Source: UBA10427 sp003500135
Lineage (GTDB): Bacteria; Bacteroidota; Bacteroidia; Cytophagales; Cyclobacteriaceae
Direction: 5' to 3'
Assembly: GCA_963966275.1 (NCBI GenBank)
Contig: CAWZYQ010000149.1
Span: forward strand, 1-9,496
DNA: 9,496 bases
Below, one piece after another: positions 1-6,451 of the stretch. The position numbers and the translations under genes were made by a program. Position 1 is the stretch's first letter. Every line of letters starts with the position of its first letter. The notes below the pieces were generated by a model. That model worked only from the letters and a program-made list of their open reading frames with translations. It had not been told where the DNA came from and did no database searches.

Positions 1-83
1 GCCGTCTATGTGAATATTCTTTACCTCTTTTTTAAACTTGACAAAGTAGGACTAACCACGATTCTATTTATGTTGAAATAGAT
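1..83 (+). pseudogene. Interrupted upstream part of the F5/8-type gene
   Basis: All three plus-strand frames contain stops here: TAG at 79-81 (frame 1), TGA at 11-13 and TAG at 47-49 (frame 2), TAA at 33-35 and TGA at 39-41 (frame 3). Yet the frame of the following gene reads smoothly as F5/8 domain sequence back to about position 42, giving SRTNHDSIYVEIDLGK across the nominal start. The coding sequence therefore existed upstream and is interrupted, by one or more indels or by a real mutation. It could also be a sequencing error. No start codon with a signal peptide is visible here. Confidence 0.5.
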
Positions 84-644
84 TTGGGAAAAACCATGGA
101 GGTACGCGCATTGCAAATTAACTTCCAGGACTTTAACAGTAAAATTTTCGGTCGTCCCGACACTTTGCGCCAGCAATTTGTGATCAAGGGTTCCACTGAT
201 GGAGAGAATTGGGATGTCATAGCCGATTATTCTGATAATCAGAAAGATATGCCGCATGCCTATATTGAATTGGAGGCGCCTTCCAATGTTCGATATGTAA
301 GATATGACCACAAGTATGTTACCAATGAATATCTGGCGATTTCAGAATTCAGGGTATTCGGGAAAGGCGGAGAAGCGCCTCCGGCAACTCCGGAGAGCTT
401 TTCGGCCAAACGTCATAGCGATCGAAGGAACGCCGATCTGTCCTGGTCGCCGGTTGAGGGAGCCACAGGATATGTTGCCTACTGGGGAATAGTGCCGGAT
501 AAGTTGAACCTATCGGTATTGATGTATGATGAGCCCAATTATGAAATCAGGGCGCTGAACACGGATCAAAAGTATTATTTCCAGGTAGAGGCTTTTAATG
601 AAAACGGGATTTCGAAGCAAAGTGAAATAATAGAAGTAGAGTAA
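84..644 (+). pseudogene. C-terminal part of a secreted glycan-active enzyme (F5/8 type C + FN3), N-terminus lost or frameshifted
   Basis: The readable product has two modules. Residues 1 to about 93 are the C-terminal two thirds of an F5/8 type C (discoidin-like) carbohydrate-binding domain, with VRALQINF, QFVIKGSTDGENW and ending VRYVRYDHKYV...ISEFRVFG. Residues about 98-186 are a fibronectin type III domain (TPESFSAKR, ADLSWSPVEGATGY, YYFQVEAFNENG). This F5/8-FN3 tail resembles, from memory, the C-terminus of Bacteroidota GH43-type enzymes, so the missing part was probably a glycosidase catalytic domain. That assignment is an inference. The nominal start is TTG at 84 and the first ATG is at 96, but both lie inside the domain (EIDLGK precedes and spans them) and no signal peptide is present. 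I therefore treat this as a 3' fragment rather than a complete gene. It ends 2 bp before the sulfatase start, so the two were probably co-transcribed. Confidence 0.7.
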
Positions 645-646
645 AT

Positions 647-2317
647 ATGATTCGAAACATCCTGTTTTGTTTAGTTGCTTTGCTGGTTTTTTGGAGTTGT
701 AATTCCAAGAAGGGTCGTGAGGCTATTAATTACGAAACCGTGGAGCTACCCGAAAGGCCTAATATTGTATGGATTGTGGCGGAAGACCTTAGTCCTGTAA
801 TTCCGGTTTTTGGTGACAGCACGGTAAAAACGCCTCATATAAGCCGGCTTGCGGAAGAAGGGGTAACCTATACAAATTTTTATTCTCCATCGGGCGTATG
901 TGCGCCAAGCAGGGCTGCCATAGCCACAGGAATGTATCCAACCAGGATTGGCGCTCATCATATGCGTACCGGACCATGGTTCAGGTTTACCATTAAAGAC
1001 CAGGCCATTAAAAATTATTCGAGAAAAGCCTATGAAGCCATGCCTCCGGCGGGAACCCATATGATGAGCGCTTACTTGCGTAAAAATGGTTATTATTGTT
1101 CGAATAATCCAAAGGAAGACTATCAGTTCAGAAGTGAAATGACAGCCTGGGATGAAAGTAGTTTTGATGCTCATTGGAAAAACAGAAAGCCCGGGCAACC
1201 GTTTTTCGCCATTTTTAATTTAGATGTGACCCACGAATCAATGCTGTGGCGTAAAGAAAGTGATTCGCTTTGGGTAGATGAAGAGTTGGAAGTACCTGTG
1301 CCTCCGTACTTGCCTTCCACTGAACCTGCCTTAAAGGATATCAGGAGGATGTACTCTAATGTAAAGGAAATGGATCGAAGGGTAGGGCATATATTACACG
1401 AACTGGATAGTGCAGGTTTACTCGACAATACCATCGTTTTTTGGTATACCGATCACGGCGGTCCCCTTCCACGTCAAAAGCGGACGATTTATCATTCAGG
1501 CCTGCATTCACCATTGATCATAAGATTCCCCAACGGCCAGTTTGCGGGTGAAGTTGATGATCAGTTACTTAGTTTTATTGACCTTAAGCCCACGGTTATG
1601 TCGCTCCTGGGCATGAGGCCTCCCGACTATGTTGACGGAAAGGCATGGATGGGAGATTATATGGTCGATGAACCCAGGGATTACCTGTATGCTTCGGCGG
1701 ACCGTTTCGATAATCAAACAGACAAAATTAGGGCAGTTTTTGATAAGCGATATAAGTTGGTTAGATATTATAATACGGAGCAGCCCTATTACCTGCCGGT
1801 AAAATACAGGGAAGAAATGGATATTATGAAGGAATTGCTGAGAATGCGACAGGCTGGTGAATTAAATCAATACCAGGCCCAGTGGTTTCGGGCGACCAAA
1901 GATTCAATTGAACTCTTCGACCTTAAAAATGATCCACATGAATTACACAATCTTGCCAGGGATCCTCATTATCAAAGAAAAATTTCTGAGCTAAGAACCA
2001 GGCTGGATCATTGGATAGCCGAAATGAAGGATAAAGGAATGATGCCGGAAGAAAAGTATATCGCTTCGATTTGGCCCAGTGGTCAGCAACCGGTCACGTC
2101 GAGCCCTGAGATCTCAGTAAAAGGTGGGGCAATAGAATTGAAGTCTGAAACCGAGGGGGCCAGTATCGGGTACCAATGGGCCAATCATGCAAGTGGACTT
2201 ACCAATAGTTGGGAGATTTATACAGAGGCAATTAAGCCGCATAAAGGAGATACATTGTATGCGAGGGCGCATCGAATTGGTTATCGACCAAGCGGGATGA
2301 GTAAAAAAGGCTTCTGA
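647..2317 (+). CDS. S1-family sulfatase, lipoprotein, with C-terminal chitobiase/hexosaminidase-like domain
   Basis: A 556-aa type I sulfatase that hydrolyses sulfate esters on a polysaccharide. The N-terminus has a hydrophobic signal ending in a lipobox-like site at C18 (FWSC), implying a lipid-anchored periplasmic or surface enzyme. The catalytic signature CAPSR is at residues 85-89. In this family C85 is converted to formylglycine by a separate FGE or anSME, and neither gene is in the window. Metal-site elements are E46-D47, where many relatives have DD, and TDHGG with D269-H270. R276/K278 and NLDVTHES (191-198) fit other active-site segments. Residues about 485-556 form a separate beta domain (GASIGYQW, GDTLYARAHRIGYRPS) of the CHB_HEX_C_1 type. 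The ATG lies 2 bp after the upstream stop, so translation is probably coupled. The sulfated substrate cannot be read from sequence; heparan-type and algal polysaccharides are both possible. Confidence 0.93.
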   Translation: MIRNILFCLVALLVFWSCNSKKGREAINYETVELPERPNIVWIVAEDLSPVIPVFGDSTVKTPHISRLAEEGVTYTNFYSPSGVCAPSRAAIATGMYPTRIGAHHMRTGPWFRFTIKDQAIKNYSRKAYEAMPPAGTHMMSAYLRKNGYYCSNNPKEDYQFRSEMTAWDESSFDAHWKNRKPGQPFFAIFNLDVTHESMLWRKESDSLWVDEELEVPVPPYLPSTEPALKDIRRMYSNVKEMDRRVGHILHELDSAGLLDNTIVFWYTDHGGPLPRQKRTIYHSGLHSPLIIRFPNGQFAGEVDDQLLSFIDLKPTVMSLLGMRPPDYVDGKAWMGDYMVDEPRDYLYASADRFDNQTDKIRAVFDKRYKLVRYYNTEQPYYLPVKYREEMDIMKELLRMRQAGELNQYQAQWFRATKDSIELFDLKNDPHELHNLARDPHYQRKISELRTRLDHWIAEMKDKGMMPEEKYIASIWPSGQQPVTSSPEISVKGGAIELKSETEGASIGYQWANHASGLTNSWEIYTEAIKPHKGDTLYARAHRIGYRPSGMSKKGF

Positions 2318-2330
2318 AAAATATGAATTT

Positions 2331-2363
2331 AAAAAAAGCCCGGTTATGGTACCGGGCTTTTTT
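2331..2363. terminator. Bidirectional rho-independent terminator between convergent genes
   Basis: A perfect 7-bp GC-rich stem, GCCCGGT (2338-2344) with ACCGGGC (2351-2357), encloses the 6-nt loop TATGGT. It is flanked by A7 on the left and T6 on the right, so it works as a terminator on either strand. It lies 13 bp after the sulfatase stop and 5 bp beyond the stop of the opposing receptor gene, and serves both. Confidence 0.9.
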
Positions 2364-2368
2364 ATCGG

Positions 2369-4636
2369 CTAAAAAGTGTATTTCAAGTTCAACCGGATCT
2401 GTCGGCCAGGTTCGAAAAACAGACTGTTTTCCGACATGTTTTTATATGGCCTTGACAGGTGATCGACATATTCAACATCTGTGATATTATCTGCTTTGAC
2501 GTAAAAATACCAATGTTTTGTAGGTTGAAATGATACAAAGGCATGGTATACCACATATCCCGGAGTGGTGGTTTCATCAAAGGACGGGGCCACACGATCC
2601 TGTTCAGCGCATAGTTTACTTCCGAATCCTGCATTCCACTTACTTTTATTGAACTGCACTTCCCAACGTGAGGTCAATGGTGGGATTTCAGCCAATGGCT
2701 CATTCCAGCTCTCATTTTGTGCATAAGTATAAAATTGCCCACCTACCAGGGATATGTTAGGCGAAAGATGCCATTTTAATTCCCAGTCAAATCCAACCTG
2801 ATAGGCATCGGGCACATTAGTAAATCGTTTAACTGCCGTGGGTGGTTTTGAGGGCATAAATTTTTTGCTTAAAGTGGTGTCTACACGACCCATGATATAG
2901 TTGCCAAGTTTTGAATAGAAAATATTTGCATAACCTTCAACTTTTTTGTTCTTGTAGCGGTATGCTAAATCAAATTGCAGGTTTGACTCGATCGCGAGGT
3001 TGGGGTTGCCAAGGTATTCATAGGCATCCATTCCCACTGTAAAATGGTTGATATACATTTCAACAAGCTCAGGGGCACGCGATCCCCAGCCAATAGCTCC
3101 TGATAGTTGATGTGCATTGTTCAGGGCGTAGGTAAGGCTGCTGAACATATTAAATGAGGTCATCTGTTTATCAAAATCATTGCCATATTCGGCAGCAAAA
3201 TCATCTTCAACATCCAATGCATTGTACTGATTTAAGTTACCTCTCAGTCCCGCTTTCCAGTTGAATTGAGCAATGTCTTTTTCCATTTCCACGAATAAGC
3301 CAGTGGTGCCCTGGTGGCTGTTTTGCCAGATTTTATCGGTCATTAACATCGGCATTTCGAGAGGTTCACCTGTCATCATATTTCGTTTGATCAACCTTTC
3401 CCGGTTTCCCTCTTTCCCAATATATCGCAAGTCAGCTCCTGCAAAAACCGAAGAGTTGTCGAATATCCATTCCAATTCAAAGCGACCTCCAATAGTATTG
3501 CTTTGTACAGGGCTTGTGGCTTCTACCATCATGAAATTGGGGCGATTCGCATTGCTCATCACATGGTCTACATGCGCCCAATATAATTTTGTTCGCCACA
3601 ACTTATTGGCTGACCTTCCAAAATTTCCTTCATAATCCAATATAGCTACGGTACTTTGGTCATTATCGGTATCCATCGGCAAACCGGCGTGTAATACATC
3701 CCAGGCAAAAGATTGGCGAAAAGTAAGTTGTAGTTTTTTGTTTTTATCAGGATACCACCCGGTTTTAATGGAATAATCTGCCGTATGATACGCTGAAGCT
3801 ATCTCCTGACCGCCGCCGCTCACATAATTGTCAAAATCCTGGAAGCTTCCACTAAGGTTAAGGTATTTGTTTTGATTCGCAATATCCAGACCTAAACCAC
3901 CAAAAAAACCATTGCCATTACCCACATATCCGGTATTGGCATGAACACCTACAACGTGGGATCCCGTGTACTTCGGGGTTTCAGTTACGATATTAATAAC
4001 ACCGCCCATAGCCTGGCCATAACGAACATTGTAAGGTCCTTTTATAATTTCTATTTTCTTCACTTCATCAGTGGGTACATGCGTGGTCACCGGATCCATT
4101 CTATTAGGACAAGCTGGTGATATGAATAGGCCACCATCATAGATAAGATTGATCTGTTCATATTTAAAAGACCTTAGAACAGGTTCCATAGCAAACCCGC
4201 CTCTTTTTATCACGCCAAAACCAGGCAGGTTACTAAACAGATCGCCAATATCTGTGTGGTGGTCGTGTTTCATAAGTTCTTTACCGGTTTTCTGCCAGAT
4301 AACACCTTCCTCACTCTCTTTAACCATAATTTCGTTTAACCTTCTAATGGCCGGAACCATTTCAATAGAAACCTCTGCTTCCATCACGGTTACTTCTTTC
4401 GTTTGAAAAGATAGGTGTTGAATCTGAAGTTTAACCGGCAAACCGGGTACCATTATCGTAAAATCGCCGTTCTTGTCTGAAATGGCATGTGTGTCATTAT
4501 CTGAAATGGTAATGGTTGCGCCTTCTATTCCTATTTTGGTTTCCTGATCTATTAAATGTCCTTTAATGTACATTTCCTGAGCCATCGCCGAACAAAGCGA
4601 TAACACGGTTATGAACAAGAGTATATAAAATTTCAT
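2369..4636 (-). CDS. TonB-dependent outer-membrane receptor, OprC/NosA-like (probable copper importer)
   Basis: A 755-aa TonB-dependent receptor. I chose the ATG at 4636 because it opens a clean signal peptide (MKFYILLFITVLSLCSAMA, then QE). A start 13 codons upstream is possible but would add a non-signal extension. Residues about 24-95 are a carboxypeptidase-regulatory-like domain (IKGHLIDQ, GATITISDND, DKNGDF). The plug follows (about 115-220; LPGFGVIKRGG, VKKIEIIKGPYNVRYG, MGGVINIV). The rest is a beta barrel ending in a terminal Phe (LNLKYTF). The plug carries ACPNRMDP with C176 and M180, and the barrel carries DHVM with H358 and M360. These match the CxxxM and HxM halves of the OprC copper site (recalled as C143, M147, H323, M325; spacing 180 there, 182 here). 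The plug N-terminus also holds HDHH (124-127). Copper is therefore the likely substrate, transported using TonB/ExbBD energy. The upstream small Cys/His gene supports a metal role. It is not SusC-like: no SusD follows and the length is short. Confidence 0.93.
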   Translation of the reverse strand: MKFYILLFITVLSLCSAMAQEMYIKGHLIDQETKIGIEGATITISDNDTHAISDKNGDFTIMVPGLPVKLQIQHLSFQTKEVTVMEAEVSIEMVPAIRRLNEIMVKESEEGVIWQKTGKELMKHDHHTDIGDLFSNLPGFGVIKRGGFAMEPVLRSFKYEQINLIYDGGLFISPACPNRMDPVTTHVPTDEVKKIEIIKGPYNVRYGQAMGGVINIVTETPKYTGSHVVGVHANTGYVGNGNGFFGGLGLDIANQNKYLNLSGSFQDFDNYVSGGGQEIASAYHTADYSIKTGWYPDKNKKLQLTFRQSFAWDVLHAGLPMDTDNDQSTVAILDYEGNFGRSANKLWRTKLYWAHVDHVMSNANRPNFMMVEATSPVQSNTIGGRFELEWIFDNSSVFAGADLRYIGKEGNRERLIKRNMMTGEPLEMPMLMTDKIWQNSHQGTTGLFVEMEKDIAQFNWKAGLRGNLNQYNALDVEDDFAAEYGNDFDKQMTSFNMFSSLTYALNNAHQLSGAIGWGSRAPELVEMYINHFTVGMDAYEYLGNPNLAIESNLQFDLAYRYKNKKVEGYANIFYSKLGNYIMGRVDTTLSKKFMPSKPPTAVKRFTNVPDAYQVGFDWELKWHLSPNISLVGGQFYTYAQNESWNEPLAEIPPLTSRWEVQFNKSKWNAGFGSKLCAEQDRVAPSFDETTTPGYVVYHAFVSFQPTKHWYFYVKADNITDVEYVDHLSRPYKNMSENSLFFEPGRQIRLNLKYTF

Positions 4637-4749
4637 AATGTAAATTCTAAAAGTAAATAATTGAATTGCCAACAATACAAGCTCATGCCCATTCTTTTTC
4701 TACTAAAAAAATGAAATGTTAGATAAAGGATTCAGAGCTTAGTTTCGGA

Positions 4750-5130
4750 TTAACTCCTTGGGGGATGGAAAATGGCCTCTGACCATTCGATAGGTTTTGA
4801 TGACTGATAATGAAATTTTACATCTGAAATATAAAAAGGCTTAATAAATCCTGGTAAATCAATTTCAGACCAAAACAATTCAGGCGTCAGTGTTTTGGCA
4901 CTGATGATGTTGGCCTCCTCATGCTCTTCGGTGAGGGCGCTTAGTTTGGTGTTTAAATGACAATGTCCTCCGCATATTGTTATCGGTTTGTCACGATTGA
5001 TGCATAGGTTTTCATAGTAGAATTGCTGGTTCAGATAAAATTCGGCAGTGATCCATAATGGCAACATTGACTGCACCAAAAGGAGCAGGACAAGTATTCC
5101 GGTGACAATATGAGTTAGCAGATATCTCAT
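4750..5130 (-). CDS. Small membrane-anchored Cys/His protein, putative metal-handling partner of the receptor
   Basis: A 126-aa protein of no named family that I can assign. The ATG at 5130 is preferred over one 17 codons upstream, because it directly precedes a single hydrophobic segment (residues about 7-27, ILVLLLLVQSMLPLW) and follows a good -7 box. After the helix comes a short, probably periplasmic, domain with C43 (LCINRDKP) and the motif CGGHCHL, giving C53, H56, C57 and H58. An acidic/His stretch follows (EEHEEA, 68-73). From memory, Bacteroidota genomes contain many small proteins with a Cys-x-N-x-(D/E)KP ... CxGxCxL pattern beside TonB receptors and copper genes. This matches that pattern, but the function is not established. 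The receptor starts 113 bp downstream on the same strand, consistent with one transcription unit. A role in binding Cu(I) or another soft metal is an inference from the Cys/His content and the neighbour. Confidence 0.75.
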   Translation of the reverse strand: MRYLLTHIVTGILVLLLLVQSMLPLWITAEFYLNQQFYYENLCINRDKPITICGGHCHLNTKLSALTEEHEEANIISAKTLTPELFWSEIDLPGFIKPFYISDVKFHYQSSKPIEWSEAIFHPPRS

Positions 5131-5142
5131 CTTTGTACAAAG
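5131..5142. promoter_or_regulatory. 12-bp perfect palindrome abutting the start codon of the Cys/His gene
   Basis: CTTTGTACAAAG is its own reverse complement. It touches the ATG at 5130 and overlaps the -7 box, so a dimeric regulator bound here could block transcription or start-codon access. Part of the symmetry comes from the TTTG of the -7 box, so a chance origin is possible. Confidence 0.35.
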
Positions 5143-5145
5143 ATA
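5138..5145 (-). promoter_or_regulatory. Bacteroidota-type -7 box for the Cys/His gene (and probably the receptor)
   Basis: Read on the minus strand, TATCTTTG matches the TAnnTTTG consensus fully. It ends 8 bp before the ATG at 5130, so the transcript would be leaderless or nearly so. No convincing TTTG -33 element is present at the usual distance, which suggests help from an activator. Confidence 0.5.
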
Positions 5146-5180
5146 AGGATCATATTTATACTTCTTTATGCGAAGGATCA
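5145..5180 (-). repeat. Direct repeat TGATCCTT upstream of the Cys/His gene promoter
   Basis: Two identical 8-bp copies (minus strand TGATCCTT, at 5145-5152 and 5173-5180) have start points 28 bp apart. One directly abuts the -7 box and the other lies near the -35 region. A looser copy, AGATAAAGGATTCA at 4721-4734 compared with AGATAAGGATCA at 5141-5152, lies in the gap before the receptor gene. These may be regulator half-sites; the evidence is positional only. Confidence 0.3.
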
Positions 5181-5200
5181 CAAACCGGCAATTTTAATAA

Positions 5201-5728
5201 TCATTCTGCGTCGTAAGCCACCACCGAAGCTACTTCGTAGTTATTAAACTTCTCTCGTCCTTTCAGAAAGGTAAGTTCAATTAAAAAGGAAGCCAGCACA
5301 ACTTCACCTCCTGCCTTTTCGATCAGGTCGCAGGCTGCTCTTGCGGTTCCGCCCGTTGCGAGGAGATCGTCATGAAGCAATACGCGCTCACCGGGCTTTA
5401 AGGCATCGCGATGGATTTCAAGCACATCTTGTCCATATTCCAGTTCGTATGATTGTTGATGGGTATCGGCAGGTAATTTACCGTGTTTGCGCACTAATAC
5501 AAGACCTGCATTCAATCGAATGGCAAGATGTCCGCCGAAAATAAATCCTCGGGAATCTATCCCCAACACTTTTTCTACTCCAAGGTCCTTTGCTTGTTCA
5601 TATAAGGCATCCCCCATTTTTTGGAGTGCATCAGGGTCTTTCAATAGCGTGGTAATGTCTTTGAAAACAATACCATCTTTTGGGAAATCGTGAACATCAC
5701 GGATTTTAGATTTAAAGTAGGCTTCCAT
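5201..5728 (-). CDS. apt: Adenine phosphoribosyltransferase
   Basis: A 175-aa cytoplasmic purine-salvage enzyme that makes AMP and pyrophosphate from adenine and PRPP. The type I phosphoribosyltransferase PRPP loop is RVLLHDDLLATGGTA at residues 115-129, with D120-D121 and T125-G126-G127-T128. The N-terminus has the family's typical DVHDFPKDGIVFKDITTLL (11-29), then GIDSRGFIFG (56-65) and the flexible-loop segment RKHGKLP (80-86). Length is normal for bacterial Apt and nothing is missing. The start at 5728 fits the family N-terminus exactly and lies 18 bp downstream of a consensus -7 box. It reads in the same direction as its neighbours, but the gap of about 70 bp and a separate promoter before the next gene suggest an independent housekeeping unit. 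Confidence 0.97.
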   Translation of the reverse strand: MEAYFKSKIRDVHDFPKDGIVFKDITTLLKDPDALQKMGDALYEQAKDLGVEKVLGIDSRGFIFGGHLAIRLNAGLVLVRKHGKLPADTHQQSYELEYGQDVLEIHRDALKPGERVLLHDDLLATGGTARAACDLIEKAGGEVVLASFLIELTFLKGREKFNNYEVASVVAYDAE

Positions 5729-5746
5729 TTTATATCAGTTGAAAGC

Positions 5747-5754
5747 CAAATATA
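5747..5754 (-). promoter_or_regulatory. -7 box of the apt promoter
   Basis: On the minus strand TATATTTG fully matches the Bacteroidota -7 consensus TAnnTTTG. It ends 18 bp before the apt ATG, giving a leader of roughly 10-15 nt. A well-placed TTTG -33 element is not evident. Confidence 0.5.
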
Positions 5755-5808
5755 AAAAGAGGAAATAGGATACGATAAAAAAACAAGAATAATTATAGGA
5801 TAACGAAT

Positions 5809-6198
5809 TTAATTCCTTGCCTGTCTGAAAATGGCATGGAATAAACTGCTTAAAGCAATGGGGTTTCTTTTTACCTTTTCAGATTCATTGGGATTATCAG
5901 TGGTTTCATTTGCTGAAACCGACCATAAATGTGCAATTATATTGCTTTCCAATGGATTTTTATTGACTTTTTTAATATCAGTTTTTACTAATTCCTTTTC
6001 CGGCGCTTCCTGCTGTGTGCTACACTGTCTTATGTTAACCGTGGTTTCATCGTTCACATTCTTTTCAGTAGATGGTTTATCCCACGATTTCTTAAATTTT
6101 TCTAGTGAAGGCTGAAGTGTAGCGCTAAAATTGTACAAAATGGCGAAGCAGGTCAATAGCCCAAGCGCCAAGGTAGTATTTCTTATTATGATTCGCAT
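5809..6198 (-). CDS. Unrecognised 129-aa membrane-anchored protein
   Basis: I do not recognise a family. From the ATG at 6198 (a GTG three codons upstream is the alternative), a short basic start (MRIIIRN) leads into one hydrophobic segment, residues about 8-28 (TLALGLLTCFAILYNF). A strongly hydrophilic, Lys/Glu/Asn-rich tail of low complexity follows (KKSWDKPSTEKN, EKELVKTDIKKVNKNP). It ends in an amphipathic stretch (ALSSLFHAIFRQARN). The LLTC segment resembles a lipobox, but Thr before Cys is unusual, so an inner-membrane anchor is more likely than a lipoprotein. The gene reads with apt, 80 bp upstream of it. It may be a lineage-specific protein or a spurious frame; the single well-placed membrane segment is the main support. 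Confidence 0.5.
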   Translation of the reverse strand: MRIIIRNTTLALGLLTCFAILYNFSATLQPSLEKFKKSWDKPSTEKNVNDETTVNIRQCSTQQEAPEKELVKTDIKKVNKNPLESNIIAHLWSVSANETTDNPNESEKVKRNPIALSSLFHAIFRQARN

Positions 6199-6390
6199 CC
6201 TCTTCACAATATGGTTGTTTGCATTATGTGTTTCAATTGCTGTGCCAAAACAGTTAAAACATTGAAAATGAATCCGTTAGTATTATTGGTTTCTAAAAAA
6301 GTGTTCGGAAAAGAACAGTAAAAGGCAGTTGTGTGTTTGAATGCGGACGCTTTTTGGGCATAATCGTTTTATTCCACAGTAGTTGGTCAT

Positions 6391-6432
6391 AAAAAAAGGT
6401 CAGTGAATGGTATTGGATCACTGACCTTTTTT
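6391..6432 (-). terminator. Rho-independent terminator of the amylase gene
   Basis: A 9-bp perfect stem, GGTCAGTGA (6398-6406) with TCACTGACC (6418-6426), has an 11-nt loop and is flanked by A7 and T6. On the minus strand it starts about 20 bp after the amylase stop. The symmetric A/T flanks would also stop plus-strand transcription. It isolates the amylase from the 129-aa gene downstream. Confidence 0.9.
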
Positions 6433-6451
6433 AGCAAACCAGAGTTGTCTA

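Noticed and set aside
746..1198. 150-codon minus-strand open frame
   Set aside because: It lies wholly inside the sulfatase coding sequence, and its translation has no domain or signal; it is an antisense shadow.
3273..3635. 120-codon plus-strand open frame
   Set aside because: Antisense to the conserved receptor barrel, with no recognisable features.
2369..4636. SusC-type glycan importer or siderophore receptor
   Set aside because: No SusD partner, about 250 residues shorter than SusC, and the CxxxM/HxM site argues for copper instead.
5831..6115. 94-codon plus-strand open frame with hydrophobic start
   Set aside because: It opposes the 129-aa gene. Its composition (Phe/Ser/Val-rich) is what the complement of a Lys/Glu/Asn-rich frame gives, so the minus frame is preferred, though neither is proven.
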